From the NCBI GenBank assembly GCA_030432315.1, contig JAUIHM010000013.1, forward strand, positions 1-48,735: a stretch of 48,735 nucleotides of DNA, in the 5' to 3' direction. Each line of letters begins with the position of its first letter. Position 1 is the stretch's first letter. The notes beneath the pieces were generated by a model, which worked only from the letters and a program-made list of their open reading frames with translations, ran no database searches and was not told the origin of the DNA. Below are positions 1 to 11,632 of this stretch, in pieces. The translations under genes and the position numbers were made by a program. This stretch comes from Alphaproteobacteria bacterium (GTDB lineage: Bacteria > Pseudomonadota > Alphaproteobacteria > Rhodobacterales > Rhodobacteraceae).

Positions 1-1175
1 TCGCCGAATTTGTTTGACAGGCCCATCAGCAGCAGGCCGCGCAGCCGCGACTGCAGGTTTTCTTCGGTGAGATCCTGCGGAAGGTCGCCAAAGAGCGGCG
101 CGAGCGTTTGAACCACTGCGGCCCGACCGGCCTCAATTGGCAGCGTATCCAGTCTGCAACCAAGCAGGTCCGCGACGCCCGCCGCGTCCTCCAGGCTGTG
201 CGTGGAGGTAAATTCGGACGGCAGCATCACGCATCTGACATTACTCGGGCCTAACGCATCAGCGGCGATCGCTGCAACCAACGCACTGTCGACCCCGCCT
301 GATAGACCCAGAACCACCTTCGAGAAGCCGGTCTTTCGCGTGTAATCCCGGAGGGCCATGACCATGGCCCGGTAATCCTGCTCCGTAACGTCTGGATGGA
401 CTGCCCGCGGCCCCGGCTGCGCGCGCCAGCCCTCTGATGTTTCGACGAAATCCACATGGGCCGTCATCTCATCGAAAACCGGAAGCTGAACCGCCAGATC
501 CCCTCCGGGATTGAGTACGAACGAGCCGCCGTCAAAAACCTGATCATCCTGACCGCCAACCATGTTCAGATAAACAAGTGGCAACCCGTTCTCGACCACC
601 CTCGACACCATGTGGTGAATGCGGACATCAAACTTCCCCCGGCGGTAGGGAGAACCGTTCGGTACCATCAGAATGTCTGCGCCGCTCTCGGTCATCGCTT
701 CGGCGACATCCGGATACCAGCTGTCCTCGCAAATCGGCGTTCCCATACGCAGCGGTCCGATGGCAAACGGACCAGAAATCGGTCCGCGCTCGTATAGACG
801 CTCCTCATCGAAAACATTGTAGTTGGGCAGATGGTGTTTGCGAGCATAGCCCAGCACGGCACCGGACTTCAAAATCGCGTAGACGTTGTAGACTTTGCCA
901 TCCTCGATCACGGGCAATCCAATCCCAAGAGGCGGTCCCTCGGCGCAGTGTTTCGCAAGTTCGAGCAGTTCGGTCCAAGCGTCGGCGCAGAATGCAGGCT
1001 TCAGGACCAGGTCCTGGGGCTGGTAGCCGACAAGAAACATTTCCGGAAGGGCAACAAAGTCGGCGCCCGCCTCAACACCTGCCCTGTGAGCCGCCTGCGC
1101 CTTGCGTCGATTTCCGGCCAAATCACCCATTGTCGGGTTCAGTTGCCCCAGCGTAATCCGAAATTTCCCGGGCAT
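1..1175 (-). CDS. nadE: Glutamine-dependent NAD+ synthetase, C-terminal part outside window
   Basis: Makes NAD+ from deamido-NAD+, ATP and glutamine in the cytoplasm, the last step of NAD synthesis. About 391 codons are visible. The N-terminal nitrilase-type glutaminase domain shows the Glu-Lys-Cys triad: E45 in LPEMFLVGYQ, K113 in ARKHHLPNY and C149 in PICEDSWYPD. It is followed by the synthetase domain with the ATP pyrophosphatase loop SGGVDSA. The reading frame runs off the left edge, so roughly the last quarter of a usual ~550-residue protein is missing here. The start is the ATG at 1173-1175, which gives the family-typical beginning MPGKFRITLGQLNPTMGD. It is divergent from the MORN-repeat gene. 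Seen: motifs and open frame. Known: family function. Identity is secure. Confidence 0.95.
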   Translation of the reverse strand, partial: MPGKFRITLGQLNPTMGDLAGNRRKAQAAHRAGVEAGADFVALPEMFLVGYQPQDLVLKPAFCADAWTELLELAKHCAEGPPLGIGLPVIEDGKVYNVYAILKSGAVLGYARKHHLPNYNVFDEERLYERGPISGPFAIGPLRMGTPICEDSWYPDVAEAMTESGADILMVPNGSPYRRGKFDVRIHHMVSRVVENGLPLVYLNMVGGQDDQVFDGGSFVLNPGGDLAVQLPVFDEMTAHVDFVETSEGWRAQPGPRAVHPDVTEQDYRAMVMALRDYTRKTGFSKVVLGLSGGVDSALVAAIAADALGPSNVRCVMLPSEFTSTHSLEDAAGVADLLGCRLDTLPIEAGRAAVVQTLAPLFGDLPQDLTEENLQSRLRGLLLMGLSNKFG

Positions 1176-1342
1176 TGCAGTCTCCGCCTGCCGTGTGTCA
1201 CGGTCACCGCATACAGGTCCGACGCCGCAGAGTGCAAGGTGCCAGAATTGACCCGCCGGGCAATAAGGCATTGTGGCGACACCAAAGGATTCGTAAGTTC
1301 TGGCAAAATGTACCGCCCGAGTACGCAGACAGGGAGACCGGT

Positions 1343-2809
1343 GTGAACCAAGCAGCCCGGATAATTGCCGCTTCGATGTCTTTGTTTCTGTGCCCGGTTG
1401 CAACGGGCGCGCAATCCGCCGTGCTGACAAAACAGTATGACAACGGTGGCGTCTACGAGGGAGAATTCCTTGACGGGCGGCAGCACGGAACCGGAACCTA
1501 CACTCTCCCAAACGGTTACACCTACACCGGCGATTGGGTCGAGGGACGGATTGAAGGAACCGGTCGTGCCGTCTTTCCCAATGGCGCGGTCTACGAGGGT
1601 ACGTTCGTGAACGGCCGACCGGACGGTACCGGTAAAATCACTTTTGCCGATGGCGGAACCTATGTCGGGAGCTGGAAAGACGGGCAGATCCACGGCCAGG
1701 GAATCGCGGCCTACGCCAACGGAATGCAGTACGAAGGCACCTTCACCAACGGCGAACAGGATGGCACCGGCACTCTGAAGGGGCCGGACGGGTATCAATA
1801 CGAAGGGGAATGGGTCAACGGCGTCAAGTCCGGCAAGGGCCGCATCACCTACCCCGACGGCAGCGAATACCAGGGTGGCATGGCAAACGACCTTCCCGAG
1901 GGAACCGGTGCGCTGTCCGCGCCGGACAAGACCCGCTATGAAGGCGCCTGGGTCGCCGGGAAAATTTCAGGCGAAGGTACACTTGTTCAGCCGGACGGGG
2001 AAATATACGAGGGAACTTTCGTTGACGGCCGCAGGGAAGGGTTCGGTCGTTCCACCTCCGCCAATGGCGATGTCTACGAAGGTGGCTTCGTCGCCGACAA
2101 GCGCGAAGGCGCCGGCACGCTGACGTCGACCGACGGGTTTGTCTATACCGGGGACTGGGTTGACGGCCGTATCGAGGGCCAGGGGAAAACAGTCTACCCG
2201 GATGGCACGGTCTACGAAGGCTCGTATCAGAACGGCGCACCGCACGGCCAGGGAACGATAACCTATTCCGACGGTTCCTCCTTTATCGGCAGTTGGCAAG
2301 CGGGGGTGATTTCGGGTGAGGGAACGGCGCGCTACAGCAACGGCCTGACTTACGAAGGTCAGTTTATCGACGGTCGCAACGAGGGAAAAGGCAGGCTCTA
2401 TTCCGAGGAAGGCTATTCCTACGACGGCGACTGGATCGGCGGGCGCCGCCACGGTCATGGGGTTGCCGTATATGTGGACGGAACACGGTATGAGGGTGGA
2501 TTTGAGGACGGCCTGCGGTCGGGTCAGGGAATCATGACCATGCCCTCAGGTCACAGGTTCGAGGGAACTTGGAAAGACGGCCTGATGAACGGGGCCGGAA
2601 CGGCCGAATACCCCAACGGAGACATCTACACCGGAAACTTCATTGACGGGCGCCGCGAAGGCGAAGGTCAGATGACCTTTGCGGGAGGACAGGTCTATGA
2701 GGGTGCCTGGATAGACGGTCAGCCCTCCGGGACCGGCAGCGCCAGTTTGCCTGAGGCATCGACATCCCCCACCGGTCCGGAAGAACCCGCCACACCACCC
2801 GCACAGTGA
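1343..2809 (+). CDS. Secreted MORN-repeat protein with 19 repeats
   Basis: A 488-residue protein made almost wholly of MORN repeats. I count 19 consecutive units of 23 residues with the pattern Y-E-G-x-[WF]-x-x-G-x-x-x-G-x-G, from about residue 35 to about residue 470, then a short Pro/Thr-rich tail. MORN arrays form an elongated beta-hairpin scaffold and usually act in membrane or protein binding; no enzyme domain is visible. I place the start at the GTG at 1343, with an AGGGAGA site five bases upstream. This yields a signal-peptide-like N-terminus (MNQAARIIAASMSLFLCPVA, then TGAQS) and suggests export. A longer frame opens at 1175 but has no signal sequence and overlaps the nadE start. It is convergent with truA. 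No specific function can be given. Confidence 0.85.
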   Translation: MNQAARIIAASMSLFLCPVATGAQSAVLTKQYDNGGVYEGEFLDGRQHGTGTYTLPNGYTYTGDWVEGRIEGTGRAVFPNGAVYEGTFVNGRPDGTGKITFADGGTYVGSWKDGQIHGQGIAAYANGMQYEGTFTNGEQDGTGTLKGPDGYQYEGEWVNGVKSGKGRITYPDGSEYQGGMANDLPEGTGALSAPDKTRYEGAWVAGKISGEGTLVQPDGEIYEGTFVDGRREGFGRSTSANGDVYEGGFVADKREGAGTLTSTDGFVYTGDWVDGRIEGQGKTVYPDGTVYEGSYQNGAPHGQGTITYSDGSSFIGSWQAGVISGEGTARYSNGLTYEGQFIDGRNEGKGRLYSEEGYSYDGDWIGGRRHGHGVAVYVDGTRYEGGFEDGLRSGQGIMTMPSGHRFEGTWKDGLMNGAGTAEYPNGDIYTGNFIDGRREGEGQMTFAGGQVYEGAWIDGQPSGTGSASLPEASTSPTGPEEPATPPAQ

Positions 2810-2855
2810 GAGGTCAGGATTCACTGCGAACTTACCGCAACACCGAAATCCGGGT

Positions 2856-3641
2856 TCAATTGCCGGATGACGCTTGTCCGAAGGGATTCACGGGATATCT
2901 GACGGCCATCAGATAGAGACCCTCGGGCGGCGATACCGGCCCGCAGAAGCTGCGGTCCCGGGCGGAGAGCGCCGTGCCAACACGCCCGGGCGGCCATGCG
3001 CCGGCGCCGACCCGCTCCAGTGTTCCGACGATGCTACGGACCTGGTTGTGGAGAAACGACCGCGCCCTCAGTGTAAAACGGTATTCGCGTCCCGCCGGAT
3101 ATGATCGTTCCTCTATGTCGATTGCATCAATGGTCTTTATCGGACTGAGCGCCTGACACATCGTCGAACGGAATGTCGTAAAGTCATGCCGCCCGATCAG
3201 ATGCGCGGCGCCCGCGCGCATTGCATCGGCGTCGAGCGTCCGGCGCACCCGCCACGCCTGGCCGGCATCATGCACCAGCGGCTGATTGCGGCTGACCAGC
3301 CGAAACAGATACTCGCGCTCGATTGCACTGAAACGTGCATGAAACTCCGTGTCCACTGCAGCAACGGCGACCACGGCAACCGGATCATGACGCAGATGCG
3401 CGTTCAGTGCCCCTCCGAGCCGGTAGGGATCCCATTCACGCGTCATGTCCACATGGGCGACCTGTCCCATCGCGTGCACGCCACTGTCAGTGCGGCCCGC
3501 CCCGGTGACGGGAGGCATGGCAGGATCTAGACAGGCGACCGCCCGCTCCAGGGCAGCCTGGACGCTTGGGTGTCCCTTCTGGCGCTGCCAACCGGAAAAT
3601 GGCCGGCCGTCGTATTCAATTTTGACCGCATATCTTTGCAT
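2856..3641 (-). CDS. truA: tRNA pseudouridine(38-40) synthase
   Basis: Converts uridines 38-40 of the tRNA anticodon arm to pseudouridine. The 261-residue product has the family start ([18 protein letters not shown]) and the catalytic aspartate D52 in [19 protein letters not shown]. The C-terminal part carries the second conserved block around [15 protein letters not shown] chose the ATG at 3641; the frame also opens at a TTG at 3677, but the extra twelve residues are not family-like. It ends 46 bases from the convergent MORN gene. Its 5' end is 104 bases from the divergent ycjX. Length and motifs are normal for the family. Confidence 0.95.
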   Translation of the reverse strand: MQRYAVKIEYDGRPFSGWQRQKGHPSVQAALERAVACLDPAMPPVTGAGRTDSGVHAMGQVAHVDMTREWDPYRLGGALNAHLRHDPVAVVAVAAVDTEFHARFSAIEREYLFRLVSRNQPLVHDAGQAWRVRRTLDADAMRAGAAHLIGRHDFTTFRSTMCQALSPIKTIDAIDIEERSYPAGREYRFTLRARSFLHNQVRSIVGTLERVGAGAWPPGRVGTALSARDRSFCGPVSPPEGLYLMAVRYPVNPFGQASSGN

Positions 3642-3745
3642 GACGCTGCCCGTAACCGCCCTGTCGCCGCTTGCCAAGGCATGACCGTTGCGGCGACCCG
3701 ATAAAATGACTACCTGTCAGTGGGTTCCAACAGCGAGGACGACCT

Positions 3746-5170
3746 TTGGTCCTACGACGCATCACCGACACCGTTACCAGGGGGATCGAAGATTCGATCG
3801 AAAGCGTCAGCGAAGCGCTGTTTGATCCCGTAATCCGCCTGGGTGTCACCGGTCTGAGCCGCGCCGGGAAGACGGTATTCATAACCTCGCTCGTCTCCAA
3901 TTTGCTGCACCGGGGGCGCATGCCGCAACTCCGCGCTGCCGCCGAGGGCCGGATTCTTTCCGCCTACCTGCAACCCCACCCCGATCATCGCATGCCGCGT
4001 TTTGCCTATGAAGACCATCTGAATGCACTGCTCGGTCCCAATCCGTCCTGGCCGAGCAGTACCCGTTCAATCTCGACGGTCCGCGTATCGATGAGGGTAA
4101 GCCAGAGTGGCCTGCTGCGCGGCCTCTCCGGACCACGCACGATCCATCTCGACATTGTCGACTACCCGGGCGAATGGCTGCTGGATCTGCCTCTGATGAG
4201 CCAAAGTTACGGTGAGTGGAGCGACGCCGCATTCAAGGCTGCACGCGCGCCCTCCCGCGCAGCCGAAGCAGAGAAATGGCTGGCGACAACCGCCGAAGTC
4301 GATGCTGGCCAACCTCTGAATGAAACCGTGGCGAACAGCCTTGCCGGAACCTTCACCGACTATCTCGCCGCGACCCGCAAAGCCGGCCTCTCGAGCGTTG
4401 CTCCGGGCCGCTTTCTGATGCCGGGCGACCTCGAAGGCTCTCCCGCACTCACGTTCTCGCCACTGCCAAAACCGGAAAAGCCGGCGTCGGGTTCGCTCTG
4501 GCGCACTTTCGAGAAACGCTTTGAATCCTACAAACGGGTTGTCGTAGAACCGTTTTTTCGTGACCACTTTGCGCGTTTCGACCGACAGGTCGTTCTGATC
4601 GACACGCTCGGCGCCCTGAGCGCCGGTCCGCAGGCGGTAGAGGATCTGCGCGTCGCGATGTCTGAAATTCTCGCCTGTTTTCGACCGGGCCGGAATTCGT
4701 GGCTGTCGCAAATTCTTGGCCGCCGCATAGACCGGATCCTGATTGCCGCGACCAAGGCCGATCACGTGCATCATTCCCAACACGCCCGTCTCGCTGCAAC
4801 TACCGAATCCATTGTCGCCGCCGCGCGCGACCGAGCCCGCTTCAGTGGCGCAAAAACCGAATCAATGGCGATTGCCAGCGTGCGTGCGACCGTTGAACAG
4901 ACGATCCAGCGCAACGGCGCCGAAGTAGGCGTGGTACGGGGCCGACTTTCCCAAACCGGCGAATACGCGGCATCGTATCCGGGCGAACTTCCCGCCAACC
5001 CTTCAAATCTGCTGCTTCCCGCCCGCAACGGCGATGCGGCCTGGGACGGAACCTCCTACCGGGTTGCCGACTTCGATCCGCCGGTACTCGATCTCAAACC
5101 GGACGAAGCACCGCCGCACATTCGGCTGGACCGCGCCGCGGAATACCTGTTTGGAGACCGCCTTTCATGA
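3746..5170 (+). CDS. ycjX: YcjX-family P-loop GTPase-like protein
   Basis: A 474-residue member of the YcjX (DUF463) family, close to the E. coli protein in length. A P-loop, GLSRAGKT, lies at residues 36-43, followed by the family landmark DIVDYPGEWLLDLPLM and a later IDTLGALSAGPQ segment. In enterobacteria ycjX lies in the phage-shock regulon with ycjF, but no psp genes are present here. The start is taken as TTG at 3746, preceded by GAGGA seven bases upstream; no suitable ATG lies nearby. It overlaps the next gene by four bases (ATGA), so the two are translationally coupled. The cellular role is not well defined; a stress or envelope role is inferred from the family only. Confidence 0.9.
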   Translation: MVLRRITDTVTRGIEDSIESVSEALFDPVIRLGVTGLSRAGKTVFITSLVSNLLHRGRMPQLRAAAEGRILSAYLQPHPDHRMPRFAYEDHLNALLGPNPSWPSSTRSISTVRVSMRVSQSGLLRGLSGPRTIHLDIVDYPGEWLLDLPLMSQSYGEWSDAAFKAARAPSRAAEAEKWLATTAEVDAGQPLNETVANSLAGTFTDYLAATRKAGLSSVAPGRFLMPGDLEGSPALTFSPLPKPEKPASGSLWRTFEKRFESYKRVVVEPFFRDHFARFDRQVVLIDTLGALSAGPQAVEDLRVAMSEILACFRPGRNSWLSQILGRRIDRILIAATKADHVHHSQHARLAATTESIVAAARDRARFSGAKTESMAIASVRATVEQTIQRNGAEVGVVRGRLSQTGEYAASYPGELPANPSNLLLPARNGDAAWDGTSYRVADFDPPVLDLKPDEAPPHIRLDRAAEYLFGDRLS

Positions 5171-6174
5171 CTCCCCCGGACAGCCCATTCATCATCCCAG
5201 CCTCAGATCTGCCGGATCCCGATGCGCTCAACCCGGCGGAGGCGGACGCAATTCCCGACGACATGCCGGAGGGTGCCGCGATGCAGGGCATGTTCAGAAC
5301 CATGTCCCGCAGGCGCTCATCCCGAATTGGCAAGTGGCTCTGGACGATCGCAGGGGCGCTGTTTTCCCTGATGATTTCCGTCGCCGCGTGGGAATACGTC
5401 AACTCGCTGCTCGCCAAATACCCGGCGATCGGCGTGACAGTACTGGTGCTGATGGCGCTGCTCACACTGGCGCTGCTGGTCCAGATCGTCCGCGAGATCC
5501 TCGCATGGCGGCGACTTGGTACGATTGACCGATTCCGCACTGCCGCGGCCACAGCCCTCTCCGCCCATGACCTCAGGGCAGCAAAAACGGTGTCGGAAGA
5601 CATACAGAATTTTTACTTCGGCCGCGAGGACCTGGCCTGGGCGGCCCAAAACCTTGGAGAGCAACGCGATCACATTCATGACGCCGATGCGGTGATTGCC
5701 CTGACTGAGCGCACGTTCTTCACTCCGCTCGATGCACTCGCCCGCCGTGAGATCGAAGCAGCCTGCCGCTCCGTTGCCGGGGCAACCGCGCTGATCCCGC
5801 TCGCTCTCGTGGACGTCATGGCTGCGATGTCGATGAATGTTCGCATGATTCGCCGCATCGCCGAAGTCTATGGCGCCCGGTCCGGTTTTTTCGGTTCGTT
5901 GCGGCTTCTCCGCGCCGTTGTAACACACCTGCTGGCCACCGGTCTTGTCGCCGTAGGGGATGACATGATCGGTTCCGTGGCGGGTGGCGGAGCAATTGCC
6001 CGCGTGTCTCGGCGGTTCGGCGAAGGCATCATCAATGGTGCCCTCACCGCCCGTGTAGGTATCGCTGCAATCGAGGTCTGCCGGCCCCTCACCTTCTCCG
6101 CCCTCCCGAGACCCGGCGTCTCCGGCATGCTCAGCCGCGCCCTCGCCGGACTTTTCCCGCAAAAAGCAGATTGA
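5167..6174 (+). CDS. ycjF: YcjF-family (TIGR01620/DUF697) inner-membrane protein
   Basis: A 335-residue partner of YcjX. After a polar N-terminus of about 55 residues there are two adjacent membrane segments, roughly residues 57-75 and 83-103. A long cytoplasmic part follows, ending in the DUF697 region with more hydrophobic helices (RLLRAVVTHLLATGLVAVGD). The start ATG overlaps the ycjX stop as ATGA. The pair order ycjX-ycjF is conserved across Proteobacteria. No catalytic motif is seen. It is followed by about 145 bases before ileS. Confidence 0.88.
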   Translation: MTPPDSPFIIPASDLPDPDALNPAEADAIPDDMPEGAAMQGMFRTMSRRRSSRIGKWLWTIAGALFSLMISVAAWEYVNSLLAKYPAIGVTVLVLMALLTLALLVQIVREILAWRRLGTIDRFRTAAATALSAHDLRAAKTVSEDIQNFYFGREDLAWAAQNLGEQRDHIHDADAVIALTERTFFTPLDALARREIEAACRSVAGATALIPLALVDVMAAMSMNVRMIRRIAEVYGARSGFFGSLRLLRAVVTHLLATGLVAVGDDMIGSVAGGGAIARVSRRFGEGIINGALTARVGIAAIEVCRPLTFSALPRPGVSGMLSRALAGLFPQKAD

Positions 6175-6320
6175 ACGCCAGATTCCTGACAGGTATACCA
6201 CCGCCATGTTTCAGGAATTCGGCATAGAGATTCGAATTACCACCCCGGCGCTCTGACATCGTCAGGGCAGCCGGTTGCGCTGTGCGTACTTTTCCCCTTT
6301 TGCCAGACGGAATGAATTCG

Positions 6321-9189
<2,869 letters not shown>

Positions 9190-9197
<8 letters not shown>

Positions 9198-9897
9198 CAT
9201 CCTCAACCGTGCGCGGGGGCCTGATCTGCATCAGGATCCCGACGAACAGAAGATAGAGACTGCTCGCGAGCAGCACCTGCGCGATCAGGTCGGGGGGATT
9301 AAAGTCCGCTCCGACCGCCCACGCAGCGCAGACCGACCAGATCCCCATGACCGTGAGACTGACACCCCGCCAGCGGACGGTACGAACAGGGTGAATGAAC
9401 TTCAGAGAGGTGAACTGTGCTGCCGCCAAGATGATGATGATGGCGACGCAAACCCCCGGCGGCGGGTGCAGTACCAGAAGCACAAGCAACGGCATGTGCC
9501 AGACGCCCGGGAACCCGGAAAAGGAGTTGTCTTCTGACTTCATTCCCACATCGGCGAAATAGATCACGCCCGTCAGCGTAATCAGCAACGCACAGATCAG
9601 TGCCCACGGATCGGGGACAAGATTTGCATAGATCAGGGCATAGGCGGGTATGAATACATAGGTGAGATAGTCAATCACAAGGTCGAGAATTTTCCCGTCC
9701 CAATTGGCGGCGTTGAGCTTGGTATCGACCTTCCGCGCCAATGGCCCGTCTATGCCGTCCACGAACAGGGCACAGCCGAGCCAGAGAAACATGACCTTCC
9801 AGTCGCCAAACGTCGCAGCCACCAGTGCCAGAAGCGCCAATGCCGCGCCGGATGCGGTCAGCAGGTGGACGGAAAACGCCAACGACTTTTTTTTCAT
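9190..9897 (-). CDS. pcs: Phosphatidylcholine synthase
   Basis: Condenses CDP-diacylglycerol with choline to form phosphatidylcholine in the inner membrane. The 235-residue protein carries the CDP-alcohol phosphotransferase signature in the wide-spaced form typical of Pcs. DG is at residues 50-51, AR at 54-55, then twelve residues, G68, D72 and D76 (LDLVIDY). Several hydrophobic helices flank it. Pcs is characteristic of Rhizobiales, Rhodobacterales and related bacteria that use host or environmental choline. The gene is convergent with ileS and overlaps it by eight bases. It is divergent from the ABC binding-protein gene across a 126-base gap that contains an inverted repeat. Confidence 0.93.
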
Positions 9898-9923
9898 GAC
9901 CCATCAAGTATTGTGTTTGCCCC

Positions 9924-9955
9924 GTGACATAAAGCACGATTTTCCGAAATGTCAC
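9924..9955. promoter_or_regulatory. Inverted repeat in the pcs / ABC-transporter divergent region
   Basis: GTGACAT at 9924-9930 is matched by ATGTCAC at 9949-9955 with an 18-base spacer. It sits between the divergent starts of pcs (9897) and the binding-protein gene (10024). The position suits an operator serving both promoters. No regulator is identified, and 7-bp arms can arise by chance. Confidence 0.25.
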
Positions 9956-10023
9956 ACCCTTGCCCCGACCGGGTTGCTACGCCATGGTCGGAAAGTCCCA
10001 CAATGCCGGAAGGTCTTTCCATC

Positions 10024-10809
10024 ATGCGCGAACTGCTCCCGATACTTCTGTTGACCCTCGCCCCAACGCCCCTCTTGGCTGCCGATCTTCCCGATCTGCA
10101 GCAGCGTGAAGTCGTCGTGGCCACTGAAAACGCCTATCCGCCGCTTCAGTTTGTAGACCCCGGCACCGGAGAGGCGATCGGCTGGGAATACGATGCGATG
10201 GAGGAAATCAGCAAGAGGCTGAATTTCAAACTGGTCATCGAAAACACAAGCTGGGACGCTATGATCCCGGCCGTCTCCGAAGGTCAGTACGACATCGGCA
10301 TGACCGGCATCACCATCCGCGACGACCGCAGGGAAAAGGTTGACTTCTCCGATCCGTACATGCGCTCAGAAATGTTCATGCTGGTGCGGGCGGACGAGGA
10401 TCGCTTCGATGACGCCGCCGGGTTTGCCGCCCTTGAGGATGGTCTGGTGGCCGCGCAGGCGGGCACCACACCGTTTTACGTGGCGGTCTATGAAGTTCTT
10501 GACGGCGACGAAAGCAACCCGCGCATCAAGCTGTTCGAGACGTTTGGCGCCGGCGTTCAGGCCCTGATGACCGGCGACGTTGACCTGGTGCTGACCGACG
10601 GCACGGCCGGCGAAGGATACGTTCGGGCCAACCCCAACGGGCTGAAGCTCGTCGGCGAGCCGCTCGGCACCGAAGAATTCGGCTTTATATTTCCAAAAGG
10701 TTCCGACCTGGTCGCCCCCGTCAACGCAGCGATCGCCGAACTGAAAGCTGATGGCACGTTGGACGCACTCAATACAAAATGGTTCCTTGACTGGAAAACG
10801 GGTCAATAA
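10024..10809 (+). CDS. Periplasmic amino-acid-binding protein of an ABC transporter
   Basis: A 261-residue solute-binding protein of the polar amino acid (family 3) type. A signal peptide covers about residues 1-19 (ending PLLA, then AD). The mature start [14 protein letters not shown] and the segments [20 protein letters not shown] and [13 protein letters not shown] are typical of glutamine/arginine/cystine-type binders. I chose ATG 10024, preceded by GGAAGG at 10008-10013. The frame opens at 9949, but those 25 residues precede the signal peptide and are unlikely to be translated. It is followed after 16 bases by its permease. The ligand cannot be named from sequence alone. Confidence 0.92.
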   Translation: MRELLPILLLTLAPTPLLAADLPDLQQREVVVATENAYPPLQFVDPGTGEAIGWEYDAMEEISKRLNFKLVIENTSWDAMIPAVSEGQYDIGMTGITIRDDRREKVDFSDPYMRSEMFMLVRADEDRFDDAAGFAALEDGLVAAQAGTTPFYVAVYEVLDGDESNPRIKLFETFGAGVQALMTGDVDLVLTDGTAGEGYVRANPNGLKLVGEPLGTEEFGFIFPKGSDLVAPVNAAIAELKADGTLDALNTKWFLDWKTGQ

Positions 10810-10825
10810 CATCGGAACGCTGCCG

Positions 10826-11632
10826 GTGAAGGACGGGAACGGCCGGGACACGCCGGATTTTCCGTGGTGGCTGGTCGCAGCCGCTGCCATCGCAGTCTGG
10901 CTGCTGTGGAGAATCATCAGCGACGAAACCTATGGCCAGATCCTGTCGACGCTCTCAAAGGGCATCGCGATAACGGCCTGGGTTACAGTGACGGCATTCG
11001 CCCTCGCATCCGCCCTGGGCCTGCTGCTGGCGGTTTGTGTTCTTTCCAGATCGGTAGTTCTGCGACAGTGTGCACGGTTTTACATCGAAATCGTGCGCGG
11101 GGTGCCGATTTTGGTGCTGCTTTTCTACATCGCCTTTGTCGGCGCCCCGGCGCTTGTCGTTCTAATCAACACGATTGGCGAACCGTTGGGCTTTGCGGCG
11201 GTCAAGACCCGTGACATCTCCCTGATGTGGCGGGCGATACTCGCTCTGACCATTGGCTATTCCGCATTCATAGCTGAAGTGTTCCGCGCCGGAATCCAGG
11301 CAGTGGAGGCAGGCCAGGTGGAAGCGGCGAAGTCTCTCGGTCTTTCCGGTGTGCAGCGGTTTCGGCTGATTGTCTTTCCCCAGGCCATTCGGACGATCCT
11401 TCCCCCACTCGGCAACGATTTCATTGCCCTGATCAAGGACAGCGCGCTTGTTTCCGTCCTCGGCGTCGCCGACATCACCCAACTGGGAAAGATCTATGCT
11501 GCCGGTTCGTTCAAGTTTTTCGAGACATACAATGTCGTCGCCTTCATCTATCTGCTGATGACGGTCGGCCTGTCTTTGGCGCTGCGCGCCCTGGAACGGC
11601 GGATGGCGAAACGGCGGCCTAACGCTCGGTGA
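10826..11632 (+). CDS. Amino-acid ABC transporter permease (HisM/GlnP type)
   Basis: A 268-residue inner-membrane permease with the His/Glu/Gln/Arg/opine family features. These include the segment EIVRGVPILVLLFYIAF, membrane helices, and the EAA loop EAAKSLGLSGVQRFRLIVFP that docks the ATPase. I start it at GTG 10826, behind a CGGAAC stretch 16 bases after the binding-protein stop; a start at 10751 inside the previous gene is possible but less likely. No ATP-binding subunit is encoded on either side, so the transporter must use an ATPase made elsewhere. The 3' end overlaps the convergent OmpA-domain gene by 14 bases. Confidence 0.9.
   Translation: MKDGNGRDTPDFPWWLVAAAAIAVWLLWRIISDETYGQILSTLSKGIAITAWVTVTAFALASALGLLLAVCVLSRSVVLRQCARFYIEIVRGVPILVLLFYIAFVGAPALVVLINTIGEPLGFAAVKTRDISLMWRAILALTIGYSAFIAEVFRAGIQAVEAGQVEAAKSLGLSGVQRFRLIVFPQAIRTILPPLGNDFIALIKDSALVSVLGVADITQLGKIYAAGSFKFFETYNVVAFIYLLMTVGLSLALRALERRMAKRRPNAR

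Noticed and set aside
1440..2740. CRISPR-like or satellite repeat array
   Set aside because: The ~69-base periodicity is codon-level repetition of MORN units in one open frame; no conserved repeat with unique spacers.
6175..6320. T-box or other riboswitch before ileS
   Set aside because: No T-box sequence, specifier stem or terminator; T-boxes are not expected in this lineage.
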